The notes: generated from the letters alone by a model not told the origin. DNA of 64,000 bases from Halomonas stenophila (GCF_014192275.1 NZ_JACHXR010000004.1:186001-250000), one strand, 5' to 3'. Positions 37,596 through 44,963 are shown, counted from the stretch's first letter. Translations and numbers: made by a program.

Positions 37596-37652
37596 ACTGT
37601 TCGGGTTTCAATCAGAATGCGAACAGTATAGCAGTCGGTGGGGCGATTGCAA
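37596..37652 (-). promoter_or_regulatory. Operator-containing promoter of the second recombinase
   Basis: On the minus strand -35 TTGCAA (37647-37652), a 16-bp spacer and -10 TATACT (37625-37630) are seen. Inverted 8-bp boxes actgttcg (37596-37603) and cgaacagt (37620-37627) flank the start region and overlap the -10, as expected for a repressor operator. Confidence 0.6.
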
Positions 37653-37705
37653 TGGGGCTCGGAGGGTAGTGGTCTGCTCGGGACGTGCGTTTCAGGTGGG
37701 CCATT

Positions 37706-37830
37706 CAGTCTGTCCGGGTGACCGTCCGCTTTGCCCGTCACGTCCGGTTATAGAAAACCGGACGGACGGACGGGCCCAAACCGGGCAAACCGTGACGAAA
37801 CCGGACGCAAACCGGACGCAAACCGGACGC
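37706..37830. repeat. Iteron cluster, putative replication origin of the element
   Basis: Three perfect 11-bp repeats, aaaccggacgc, start at 37798, 37809 and 37820. Diverged copies lie immediately upstream at 37787 and 37778, and inverted copies (cgtccggtt and relatives) between about 37706 and 37764, including the palindrome cgtccggtt..aaccggacg. The cluster lies next to the helicase/RepA gene. Period 11 places the sites on one DNA face, as in iteron origins. Confidence 0.65.
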
Positions 37831-37849
37831 CTCAATGGTTGGCAGGCAC

Positions 37850-37876
37850 AAAAAACCGGCCCTCAGTGGAGCCGGT
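37850..37876 (-). terminator. Intrinsic terminator after the element helicase gene
   Basis: On the minus strand ACCGGC..GCCGGT (6-bp stem) is followed by TTTTTTG, 20 bp past the helicase stop and just before the iterons. Confidence 0.75.
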
Positions 37877-37896
37877 CCGGTGGTGGTGGGGCTGGC

Positions 37897-39336
37897 TTAG
37901 TGCGCGAGGCGGACATACGGGGGCGCCAGAAGAACCTCCCCGGCCCGCTCAAGACTGGCTTTCACGTCGTGGAACCGCTGCCTGGAAATGCCGGCACCGC
38001 CACAGGCGTCTCGCCAATCGTCAATCCTGACCATGGCCTCTTCAGGATCGGCGCCCCCAGATTCAAGGCGGTCGTGGTGCTCTACGTAAAGGCGCTGAAG
38101 CTCTCGAAGCGCCAAGGTCTGGTTCTTCCCTCTGCCAACCTTGCCGCGCTGCGGGGGCTCGTACCCATCAATAGGCTCCAGAACGACCGAAGTGACCGCC
38201 TCGCCGTTATCATCGACAAGGGGCAGCTTCACTGGCGCCAGTGTGAACGACAGTTGAGCCGGGAATGCGGCATCCTTCATCTTCCCGCAAGAAATGGTCA
38301 CGGCTCCCAGCTCGTCCTGCTCCACGGCATACTCGGCTTCGACAGCGCCTCGCAGAACCGTGCTACCCCTGGCGCCCTTGGTGGCGTCCTTGCCGGAGTG
38401 GTGCACAACCAGGATGCTGCACTTCCATCGCTGCCTAAGCTCATCCAGTGATCGTACAAATGCGTTCATGTCTGCCGTCGCATTCTCGTCGGCCCCGAAG
38501 TTTCGCGACAGGGTGTCGACTACGATAACTGCCGGCTCCTGCCCCGTCTGTTCGGCCAGGGCTTCCACGGCCCCCAGAACCTCGGCGGCGGCGTCGGCTT
38601 CGGTCAATAGCGCAGCCCGGTTAGAGACGGCCAGCGGGGCGCCTGCCAGGCTTACACCACGATCCAGCTCCCACGCCTTGAAACGCCGCGCGAGGCCGTT
38701 ATGCCCCTCGCCGGCCAGATAGAACACACTGCCCTGGCGGACTGGGCGGCCATGCCATGGCGTGCCGGTGGCGATCGAGCAGGCCCAGTCGATGGCAACG
38801 AAGCTCTTGCCCACGTTGGGCGGCCCGAAGATCAGTCCGAGGCTGTCGGTTTCGAGGTATTGCTTAACGAGCCAGTCGACGGGGCGCAGCTCGCTCACGA
38901 GGTCGCCAATCATCGAGAAGCCCAGCCCGGTGTCGGGCTGGTCGCTCTCGCCTTCCGGCGCCCGAGTCTCACGGGCGTCTGCCAGCTCTTCCTCCACAAA
39001 CGACAAATGGCAGCCGACGGGGTAATCCAGAGCGGCTTCGTACTCATCGCGGGTTCGGCACAACCGCAAGACGCCGAGGTGCCACTCGGCGGCCTCCCCG
39101 TTTTTCCATCGCCTAAGATTCGCCATCAAGCGCGGACGCTCGGCCAGCCATTCGCGGCGCTTGTCTAGCGTGGCGTCCACGTTGCTGGCGGGCTGCTCAT
39201 GGGTCCGCCATGAGGGGTCACGGAGACGGCGCTGGCGCTCTGCCTCGCGCTGTGCGGGGGTGCCGTGCTGCTCTTCTGCGGAGCGTTTGGCGGAGGCCAT
39301 GATGGCCTCCACGTTGATTACAGGCTGGTCACTCAC
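37897..39336 (-). CDS. RecA-fold replicative helicase (RepA-like)
   Basis: The 479-residue protein has an uncharacterised N-terminal part (about 1-150) and a RecA-like ATPase core. Walker A is FGPPNVGKSFVAIDW, the RepA-type AGEGHNGLARR follows, and Walker B is VIVVDTLSRNFGADE. HHSGKDATKGARGSTVLRGA matches the RSF1010 RepA/AAA_25 family. The C-terminal 100 residues contain basic helices. It is the likely replication helicase of the element, encoded beside the iterons. The start overlaps the 99-residue gene upstream. Confidence 0.85.
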   Translation of the reverse strand: MSDQPVINVEAIMASAKRSAEEQHGTPAQREAERQRRLRDPSWRTHEQPASNVDATLDKRREWLAERPRLMANLRRWKNGEAAEWHLGVLRLCRTRDEYEAALDYPVGCHLSFVEEELADARETRAPEGESDQPDTGLGFSMIGDLVSELRPVDWLVKQYLETDSLGLIFGPPNVGKSFVAIDWACSIATGTPWHGRPVRQGSVFYLAGEGHNGLARRFKAWELDRGVSLAGAPLAVSNRAALLTEADAAAEVLGAVEALAEQTGQEPAVIVVDTLSRNFGADENATADMNAFVRSLDELRQRWKCSILVVHHSGKDATKGARGSTVLRGAVEAEYAVEQDELGAVTISCGKMKDAAFPAQLSFTLAPVKLPLVDDNGEAVTSVVLEPIDGYEPPQRGKVGRGKNQTLALRELQRLYVEHHDRLESGGADPEEAMVRIDDWRDACGGAGISRQRFHDVKASLERAGEVLLAPPYVRLAH

Positions 39337-39632
39337 AGCATCGCCTCCAGTTGCTCGTCAGTGTGACAGTCGAGCCATTCGGCCATGCTGCCTTTGGTCA
39401 TGCCGGAGGCCTCAAAGTCTCCCCAGATAAGGGCACTCAGTAGCTCCAACTCTGCGCCGTCGTGCGGGTTATCAGGGTCGAAGCCCGCCAGGTCTGCCAG
39501 GAATCGAACCTCTACTCGGTGTGACTCCATGGCGGCCATCATGAACGCCTCACGGTCACTACCGATAACAGTGGCGCCGCACCAGTCGGGCGCCTTGCTC
39601 GGCTCGTCGAAGGGATGGACAACAGCGTTCAT
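39333..39632 (-). CDS. Element protein of unknown function (99 aa)
   Basis: An acidic protein starting MNAVVHPFDEPSKAPDW has no recognised motif. It is linked by ATGA overlaps to the AlpA-like gene before it and the helicase gene after it, which fixes its start. Position between regulator and helicase suggests a replication accessory role, but that is only context. Confidence 0.6.
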   Translation of the reverse strand: MNAVVHPFDEPSKAPDWCGATVIGSDREAFMMAAMESHRVEVRFLADLAGFDPDNPHDGAELELLSALIWGDFEASGMTKGSMAEWLDCHTDEQLEAML

Positions 39633-39841
39633 GCGCGCACCTCCCCGCCCGCTTGGGCATACTCCGGGCGGTGGCTGCGCACCCACGCATCAACGGCGGC
39701 AGGATCGTACAGCGGGCGCTTGCTGGCGCCATAGGTGGCGAACGGGGCCGGGAAGGAGCCATCCTTACGCCAGCGGATGACGCCGGGGATGGTTAGGCTG
39801 TAGCGGCGGGCAATATCGCTCTGGGAATCCAGGTGTGTCAT
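39629..39841 (-). CDS. AlpA/MerR-like DNA-binding regulator 1
   Basis: The 70-residue protein contains a winged helix-turn-helix: SQSDIARRYSLTIPGVIRWR, then FPAPFATYGASKRPLYDPAAV. This pattern is typical of AlpA-type excisionase/activator proteins of P4-like satellites. GAGGT precedes its ATG. It heads the alpA-99aa-helicase operon. Upstream inverted repeats (39845-39885 and 39895-39922) may be its binding sites. Confidence 0.75.
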   Translation of the reverse strand: MTHLDSQSDIARRYSLTIPGVIRWRKDGSFPAPFATYGASKRPLYDPAAVDAWVRSHRPEYAQAGGEVRA

Positions 39842-40083
39842 GGTCGTACCTCGATTAGGGCAGCTTGGGCTTGCCCCTCGGTACGGATGACGCTAGAATC
39901 TAGTTGCCAGACTACAGATTCTGCGGCGTCCGCAACCTCGGAGCCTGAATCGCACGACCCGGTTAGACTGTTGGCGCAGTTTAGCCGGGTTTTTCGTGCC
40001 TGCTTATATTATGCCGGAACTTCGATAGCATTGCAAACAAGTAAGCCCCGCACTTTGGCGGGGCTGTGTAAAAGCATGAGGTG
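39842..40083. promoter_or_regulatory. Regulatory gap before the AlpA-like/helicase operon
   Basis: This 240-bp gap holds a long imperfect hairpin (cgtacc..gggca..tgccc..ggtacg, about 39845-39885), inverted boxes agaatct (39895-39901) and agattct (39916-39922), and a terminator. No ORF with a ribosome binding site is seen. It is the likely control region of the replication operon. Confidence 0.5.
40044..40065 (-). terminator. Terminator after the KilA-N-like gene
   Basis: AGCCCCGC and GCGGGGCT form an 8-bp stem with a 6-nt loop, 20 bp beyond the stop. On the minus strand it is followed by TTACTTGTTT, a weak T-rich run. Confidence 0.65.
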
Positions 40084-40479
40084 TTACAGGCTACTCGACG
40101 TTGAGCCCTTGCGCTTCAGCTCGGCCACAAGTTTTCGGTATTCCTCAATGATGGATGTGGCGCTAAAGATTCCAGTGTCATTTTCCATGCTCGCATCGGA
40201 ACACGCCTCTTCCAGCCCATCAGCCAGCCATTCCAGCAATTCACGGGCGTCGCCATACTCTAAGTAATTGACGAACGGAACGTACATGATGCCGGTTCTA
40301 AGGATGATGTCTCCGCCGCGCCGGTCCGCAATATCCTCGAACCCTGTGTCTGTGTATCCGCTCCCGAGCGCGAGGAATGCGCGAACCTCTGGCAGCTTCA
40401 TGAATTTAGCGGCGTCCTTGCCATGAATTTCGGCAAGCAGGCTGGCGTTGAACCACCCGGGTTTGATTGCGGTGCTCAT
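40084..40479 (-). CDS. KilA-N-like DNA-binding protein
   Basis: The 131-residue protein has the KilA-N-like run GWFNASLLAEIHGKDAAKFM, LPEVRAFLALG, then RRGGDIILRTGIMYVPFVNY, comparable to the NAT..HGK..DWL and (G)GTW(V)HP..A..FA blocks of KilA-N domains. The Glu-rich C-terminus is probably helical. The ATG overlaps the stop of AlpA-like 2. A regulatory or anti-phage function is plausible for this domain in satellites, but the match is by eye. Confidence 0.55.
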   Translation of the reverse strand: MSTAIKPGWFNASLLAEIHGKDAAKFMKLPEVRAFLALGSGYTDTGFEDIADRRGGDIILRTGIMYVPFVNYLEYGDARELLEWLADGLEEACSDASMENDTGIFSATSIIEEYRKLVAELKRKGSTSSSL

Positions 40480-40670
40480 TGCGCGCCCTCCATAGTCTGA
40501 TCGGCTTCCCATAACTCAAGGTCAGCCATGCGCCAACGGGTGGCACGGGGACCAATCTTGACGGGCTGGGGAATGCGCCTTTCGGCGAGCCAGCGCCACC
40601 ATGTGGATCGGCTGACCCCGTAGCGGGAACATGCTTGCGTGTCTTTCAGATACGCGGGTGCGTTATACAT
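40476..40670 (-). CDS. AlpA-like excisionase/regulator 2
   Basis: The 64-residue protein shows AlpA features: a helix-turn-helix CSRYGVSRSTWWRWLAERRI followed by FP-like PQPVKIGPRATRWRMADLELW. AlpA-type proteins activate integrase genes or direct excision. GAGG five bases before the ATG at 40670 fixes the start; a TTG six codons earlier is rejected. A perfect inverted repeat lies 11 bp upstream. Confidence 0.8.
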   Translation of the reverse strand: MYNAPAYLKDTQACSRYGVSRSTWWRWLAERRIPQPVKIGPRATRWRMADLELWEADQTMEGAQ

Positions 40671-40680
40671 AAACGCCTCT

Positions 40681-40700
40681 CTAATCAATAGCTTGATTAG
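40681..40700. promoter_or_regulatory. Perfect palindromic operator upstream of AlpA-like 2
   Basis: CTAATCAATAGCTTGATTAG is an inverted repeat with 8-bp arms and a 4-nt spacer. It lies directly before the AlpA-like 2 gene and may bind that protein or another element regulator. Confidence 0.6.
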
Positions 40701-40793
40701 GGGTCGGAAGACTGATAGTGGATCTCTATTGGCCTCTAACGGGCTCTTGGGTAGAGAATCCAGGCGCTAACTATGGCTATCAGCCAACCTTGC

Positions 40794-40829
40794 CCCCGGT
40801 TTGGGACACCCCAGGCCGGGGTTTTCTTT
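40794..40829 (+). terminator. Orphan plus-strand terminator in the element
   Basis: CCCCGG pairs with CCGGGG (with an inner GGG/CCC), followed by TTTTCTTT. No plus-strand gene precedes it within the 100 bp back to the operator, so it may end a small RNA transcribed away from AlpA-like 2. Confidence 0.6.
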
Positions 40830-40880
40830 GCGTCCTAGAATGTCCTGATTGGTATCATGCGGGACATTGTAGGAGTTAGC

Positions 40881-40935
40881 CAAATGGGTGGCTTGTGGGC
40901 AGCCTGTGGGCAACCTGTGGGAATCCGTGGGGCGA
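40881..40935. repeat. Five 11-bp-spaced TGGG boxes
   Basis: Units with the core TGTGGG(C/A) recur at exactly 11-bp steps (40892, 40903, 40914, 40925; a weaker one at 40881). They overlap the small plus-strand ORF, but 11 is not a codon multiple, so selection at the DNA level is likelier. They may be protein binding sites on one DNA face. Confidence 0.55.
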
Positions 40936-40997
40936 TTCGGCATCACCCCGGAACCCGCGTGATTACTGGCTCTCAGTCCGCCCCAGAGAGAATTTAG
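40884..40997 (+). CDS. Possible small ORF (37 aa) in the element
   Basis: An ATG eight bases after AGGAG opens a 37-codon frame (MGGLWAACGQPVGIRG...) on the strand opposite to the other element genes. It has no recognisable motif, and its first third coincides with an 11-bp DNA repeat, so it may be chance. The good ribosome binding site is the main support. Confidence 0.3.
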   Translation: MGGLWAACGQPVGIRGAIRHHPGTRVITGSQSAPERI

Positions 40998-41022
40998 GGG
41001 TATATAGCGGGCAAAACTTGAT

Positions 41023-41044
41023 AAAAAAAAGCGCCCGTAGGCGC
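41023..41044 (-). terminator. Intrinsic terminator after the integrase gene
   Basis: On the minus strand a 5-bp GC stem (GCGCC/GGCGC) is followed by eight T, about 20 bp past the integrase stop. Confidence 0.8.
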
Positions 41045-41063
41045 CGGGTATGCTTGTGCGGAA

Positions 41064-42392
41064 TCACCCCCGAAGCACCACAACATTATCCCTGTGCTCG
41101 ACGGCCTGCACACCGCTGACCATCTGCGCCCAGCGATTCCACGCATCAACTTGAGCCTTCCAGCGTTTTGCTCGGTTATAGTTCGCCATCAGTTTGGGTG
41201 GCGCATGGGCGAGCATCATTTCGACCAGCAGCGGGTCGACTAGTAGAAGTTCGGTTAGTTGCGTGGCGAAGGTTCGGCGCAAATCGTGGACGGTAAAAGG
41301 GGGTAGACCATAAAGCGGCGCGGTAGTATCGTGCTCTCGGCGCGCCCGCCCTTGCAGTCTAGATATTGCTGTTGACAGACTGTCGTGATGTATCGGCTTG
41401 CTATCGTCCCGCACTGAAGCAAACACACAATCCCCGGCGGATAACTGCCGCTGCTCTTTCAGGATCGTCAGCGCCAGCGGCGCAAGGTGTACATCGTGTT
41501 TGCGCCCTGATTTCGCCCTCTCCCCTGGTATCGTCCACGTGGCGCCGTCTATCTCGTCCCAGCGCATGCCCGCCACCTCGCCACGGCGACAGCCCGTCAG
41601 GATCAGTAGTCGAATGGCATTGGCCACGGGTATCGACAGCGTTGCCGTGCTGGCCAACCCATCATGCCCGCTACGCTCATCGTCCAGCGTTTGCAGCAGC
41701 TCTCGTAGCTCTGGCATCGAAAGGTGGCGCTTGCGGGGCTCCCCGGCGCTGGCACCAATCTTCGCGGGCGTTAGGTTGGCAATCGGGTTTTCGTCTATGT
41801 GGTCGCGGTCCTCGGCGTAATCCAGCAGGCCGCGCATGAGGTTAAGGCAATGACGCCCCTCAACGGGCGCTTTGGCTACCACGTCCTCCAGCACCTCAAT
41901 GACCAGGCGGCGGGTCACGTCGCGAACATACATCCTGCTCAGCCGTGGAGCCAGGTGCAGGCGCCAGCGTCGCTTGTGCTGGGCGACAGTCTTTGCAGTC
42001 GGCAGTCGCTTTCCTCGGCCAGGGGTCCGCTCATAGAACGCGATCCATCGCTCGAACGCATCAGACATCACCCAAGCGGCTTCATTGCGGGCCTTCTCGG
42101 CAGCGCGGTGTCTGCGCGGGTCAATGCCCTTCTCTACCAGCTTGGCAGCCTCTCCATGGGCATCGCGGGCTTCCGACAGCCTCATGGGCTGGAAGGTGCC
42201 TAGCCGCATTTCGCGCTGGCGCCCGCCGAGACTGAATCGGTAGACCCACAGCTTCGACTCGCGGTCGGCGCGAACCTCCAGCGCCAGGCCAGCGCCATGC
42301 TTCGACCGAACTGACCGGCGGGCCTTCTTGCGGCCTGCCGGGAGCGTGAAGGCCGACACCTCGGCCATCGTCGTGATGGGCTTGTCTGTCAT
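41064..42392 (-). CDS. Site-specific tyrosine integrase
   Basis: The roughly 442-residue integrase has an N-terminal DUF4102-type arm-binding domain (YRFSLGGRQREMRLG), a core-binding domain (about 120-210) and a catalytic domain with Arg in LTGCRRGEVAGMRW, HDLRRTFATQL, and LAHAPPKLMANYNRA containing the nucleophilic Tyr. It lies about 155 bp from attR and points inward, the normal arrangement for tRNA-targeting elements. I chose the ATG at 42392 (MTDKPITTM) with AGGGGA upstream. It is presumably the enzyme that made the 47-bp att duplication. Confidence 0.93.
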   Translation of the reverse strand: MTDKPITTMAEVSAFTLPAGRKKARRSVRSKHGAGLALEVRADRESKLWVYRFSLGGRQREMRLGTFQPMRLSEARDAHGEAAKLVEKGIDPRRHRAAEKARNEAAWVMSDAFERWIAFYERTPGRGKRLPTAKTVAQHKRRWRLHLAPRLSRMYVRDVTRRLVIEVLEDVVAKAPVEGRHCLNLMRGLLDYAEDRDHIDENPIANLTPAKIGASAGEPRKRHLSMPELRELLQTLDDERSGHDGLASTATLSIPVANAIRLLILTGCRRGEVAGMRWDEIDGATWTIPGERAKSGRKHDVHLAPLALTILKEQRQLSAGDCVFASVRDDSKPIHHDSLSTAISRLQGRARREHDTTAPLYGLPPFTVHDLRRTFATQLTELLLVDPLLVEMMLAHAPPKLMANYNRAKRWKAQVDAWNRWAQMVSGVQAVEHRDNVVVLRG

Positions 42393-42399
42393 GATTTGT

Positions 42400-42422
42400 C
42401 CCCTAGCTCGTCCCCTAGATTG
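42400..42422. promoter_or_regulatory. Putative integrase arm-type site, right end
   Basis: This partner of 30680-30702 differs at one base. It lies between the integrase gene and attR, just upstream of the integrase start, so it could also autoregulate integrase expression. Confidence 0.6.
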
Positions 42423-42548
42423 ACTCAGTATAAGGCGGGAATTCATAGGACACAAAGGGACGAGATATACGCCTAAGCGATTGATTGGACGAGAATCAAC
42501 GGGGCGTCATGATAATCAGATGGAAGGCATGAATCTACCTGTCGCCCC

Positions 42549-42595
42549 CCTCCTAAGCGGCAGGTCGCAGGTTCGAATCCTGCAGAGGGCGCCAT
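42549..42595. repeat. attR: 47-bp tRNA-derived direct repeat
   Basis: An exact copy of the tRNA-Arg 3' part (30575-30621) without its 5' half, so it cannot form a tRNA. It marks the right end of the element. Beyond it the ordinary chromosome resumes with a diguanylate cyclase gene. Confidence 0.95.
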
Positions 42596-42602
42596 CTTCC
42601 CC

Positions 42603-44573
42603 TCAGGCCAGCGCCGGATGGATCACCACCCGGTCCCGTCCCTGGCGCTTTGCCGCATAGCTGGCGGCGTCGGCGCGCCCGATCGCCTCGGCGATGCGCT
42701 GGTCCGTCTCCTCGAGGCTGGCCACTCCGAGGCTCAAGGTGACCCGGTATTCCTGCCCCCGATGACTCACGGTGATCTCGCGCACCGCCTCGCGCAGCGA
42801 CTCGGCGATCCTTGACGCCTGGGCGTGGGTGCAGCTGGGCAGCAGGACGGCGAACTCGTCGCCGCCCTGGCGGGCCACATGGTCACTCTGCCGCACTTCC
42901 CGGGCCACCACCCGGGCGATGCGGCGCAGCATCTCGTCGCCCAGGGCATGCCCGCCCTGGTCATTGATGGGCTTGAAGTGATCCAGGTCGAAGAGGATCA
43001 GCACCGAGGACGTGCCGGTCTTGCGACAATCGGCCAGGGCCTCCTCGAGGCGGCGTTCGAAGCCACGACGGTTGAGCAGGCCGGTCAACGGATCATGCTC
43101 GGCCTCCCATTGGCGCAGGGCCTCTTCCTCGCGGCGCGCGGTGATATCCTTCACCGTCCCCACGAAGCCGAGGGTCTCCCCATCGGTCTCCACCCGGCTG
43201 GCATGGACCTCCAGCCACAGCTGGTCGCCGCCCTGGCGGTAGTAGCGGAACTGCTGGAGGAAATCCTCACCGCTCACCATGCTGTACTGCCACAGGTCCA
43301 GGGCGGACAGGCGGTCATCGGAATGGATATGTCCCAGCCACTCGCGCTGTCGCTGCTGGGCCTCGGCATGGCCGGTCAGCTCGACCAGGGCGGGATTCAT
43401 GAAGTCGATGTTGCCTACCGTATCGGTCACGAACATCCCCACGGGCGACGAGGCCAGGATGGCATCGAGGAAGGCCTGGCGATCCTTGAGCTGTGCCAGG
43501 GCCTTGCCGCGCTCCACCTCGACGCGATTGAAGGTATCGGCGACCTGGCGAAGCTCCTGCATCCGGGTGGAAAGCGCCACCCGGCTGCGCCGGCCTTCCC
43601 CCACGGCCGCGATCTGGCGCTCGAGCTGGAAGAGGGGGCGCAGCGCGAGCCACAGCAGCCAGCTCGTCAGCGGCAGCATCAGGGCCGCGACCAGCAGGGC
43701 TTTCCCTCCCAGGCGCTCCAGCCAGCGCTGGAGGGGAGCCATCACCTGGTCACGCGGCAAGGCGACGCCAACGACCCAGTCGGCAGGCCAGATCTGGCGG
43801 TAGGCGTGGTAGGCATCACCCCCAGACAGCAACGGCCCCTGGCCCTCCCCTTCCCAGCCGTCGAGGGCCAGATCCAGCAGCGGGTTGAACGCCGCGTCCG
43901 GCACGTCGGTAAAGATGTGCTTCCTATCGGGATGGGAGAGGAAGGTGCCGGAGGCGCTGATCACCGCCGCGAACCCCTCCTGCCCCAGTCGCAGTCGATC
44001 CAGCCGCCCGAAGAGACCGCTGTCCAATCTGACGATCCCGCCCACGAGCCCCTGGAAGCGCCCTGCCTCGTCCAGCCGCGGCACCGCGAACAGCACCTGG
44101 GGCGCTCCACTCGCCTTGCCCCGGATGGGCTCGCTGACATGGGGACGCCGGAAGGCCCGCACGCTACGGAAATAGTCGCGGTCGGCGATCTCGACGCCCT
44201 GGAGCCGGCGGCGATGGGGCCAGGCGGCCTGGATGGCCCCCTCGGCATCGGCCACCAGCAGGCCATCGAACCACTCCAGCAGGGCATCGTTGCCCCGCAG
44301 CGCGTCGCCGAGCCGAGACGCCCCCTGCCGCTGCTGTGCCTGGAGGCTACCTGCCAGTCGCTGCAGGCCCTTCAGACGGGTCTCGACCTGATCCGTCAGC
44401 TCATCGGCGATCACGCGCGCCTCGTAACGCAGATGGGCCCGATTGGACGCCTCGAGCAACGACGTCCCCGACTGCCAGCCGAAGGCGAGCAGCAGGGCCA
44501 GGACCACCAGCCAGGTCATGAGCAGTCCCGACAGCAGCCGCCCCTTCAATGAAAGCAGCCTGTTCATGTACAT
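42603..44573 (-). CDS. Membrane diguanylate cyclase (sensor-PAS-GGDEF)
   Basis: The roughly 656-residue protein makes cyclic di-GMP. Two membrane helices (about 12-35 and 295-315) flank a periplasmic Cache-type sensor domain. A HAMP-like stretch, a PAS domain (DRQAFLDAILASSPVGMFVT) with a PAC tail, and a C-terminal GGDEF domain follow. The active site RQGGDEFAVLLPS is intact, and the RxxD inhibitory site (RQSD) lies five residues before it, so product inhibition is expected. No EAL domain. The start is the MYMN or MN Met, without a strong ribosome binding site. It abuts attR. Confidence 0.85.
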   Translation of the reverse strand: MYMNRLLSLKGRLLSGLLMTWLVVLALLLAFGWQSGTSLLEASNRAHLRYEARVIADELTDQVETRLKGLQRLAGSLQAQQRQGASRLGDALRGNDALLEWFDGLLVADAEGAIQAAWPHRRRLQGVEIADRDYFRSVRAFRRPHVSEPIRGKASGAPQVLFAVPRLDEAGRFQGLVGGIVRLDSGLFGRLDRLRLGQEGFAAVISASGTFLSHPDRKHIFTDVPDAAFNPLLDLALDGWEGEGQGPLLSGGDAYHAYRQIWPADWVVGVALPRDQVMAPLQRWLERLGGKALLVAALMLPLTSWLLWLALRPLFQLERQIAAVGEGRRSRVALSTRMQELRQVADTFNRVEVERGKALAQLKDRQAFLDAILASSPVGMFVTDTVGNIDFMNPALVELTGHAEAQQRQREWLGHIHSDDRLSALDLWQYSMVSGEDFLQQFRYYRQGGDQLWLEVHASRVETDGETLGFVGTVKDITARREEEALRQWEAEHDPLTGLLNRRGFERRLEEALADCRKTGTSSVLILFDLDHFKPINDQGGHALGDEMLRRIARVVAREVRQSDHVARQGGDEFAVLLPSCTHAQASRIAESLREAVREITVSHRGQEYRVTLSLGVASLEETDQRIAEAIGRADAASYAAKRQGRDRVVIHPALA

Positions 44574-44963
44574 GGCGGGGGGTAAGGGCACGCGTCACCT
44601 TGGCGCCAGGGGTTACCATGAATCCATCAGTCCTTGCTGATTCTAGCATGGCCGAGGCTTCGATCCCCGCTCCGGCCGGTCGGCCAGGGTGTTTGGCCCC
44701 CAGGGGCTCGCCGAGAGCCTTGCGGGTCGAACCTCGCGGGTCGAGCCTCGTCGGCTGGGCGACAGCGAGAGACTCCATGCCTGCAGGACGCAGGGATAGC
44801 ACCTCACCCGGTCGGCGAAGATCAGAAGCGGCCGGCAGGAGTCTCTGCTATACCTCGAATACGTCTCTGCTAAACCAGCTGTAAGGAATGCGGTGGCGGA
44901 GGCACTAAGCAAACAAGACCTGACGGAGGTTCCGAGTTCCATCCACCGACCGAGAGGTGCCTC
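44574..44963. other. Intergenic region between the GGDEF gene and a secreted peptide gene
   Basis: This 390-bp gap between divergent genes has short direct repeats (gtctctgcta at about 44850 and 44866) and cgggtcgaacctcg/cgggtcgagcctcg at about 44725-44752. I see no gene in it. Promoters for both flanking genes must lie here. Confidence 0.4.

Larger units (their letters stand above)
30575..42595. mobile_element. 12-kb phage-satellite-like integrative element in tRNA-Arg
   Basis: The element is bounded by 47-bp direct repeats and carries, from right to left, an integrase, AlpA-like and KilA-N-like regulators, a helicase, an iteron cluster, a second recombinase, both terminase subunits and a tape-measure/hub tail module with small unknown genes. 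It contains AT-rich stretches unlike the flanking chromosome. No portal, head protease, major capsid, tail tube or lysis cassette is recognisable. Nearly all genes run on the minus strand with ATGA/GTGA overlaps. Known satellites (P4, PICI, cfPICI, PICMI) share some modules, but I know of none with terminase plus tail and no head. A precisely deleted prophage is the alternative. Confidence 0.85.

Noticed and set aside
37798..37830. Short repeats considered as a CRISPR array
   Set aside because: Units are contiguous 11-bp direct repeats without spacers and no cas genes are present; an iteron interpretation fits better.
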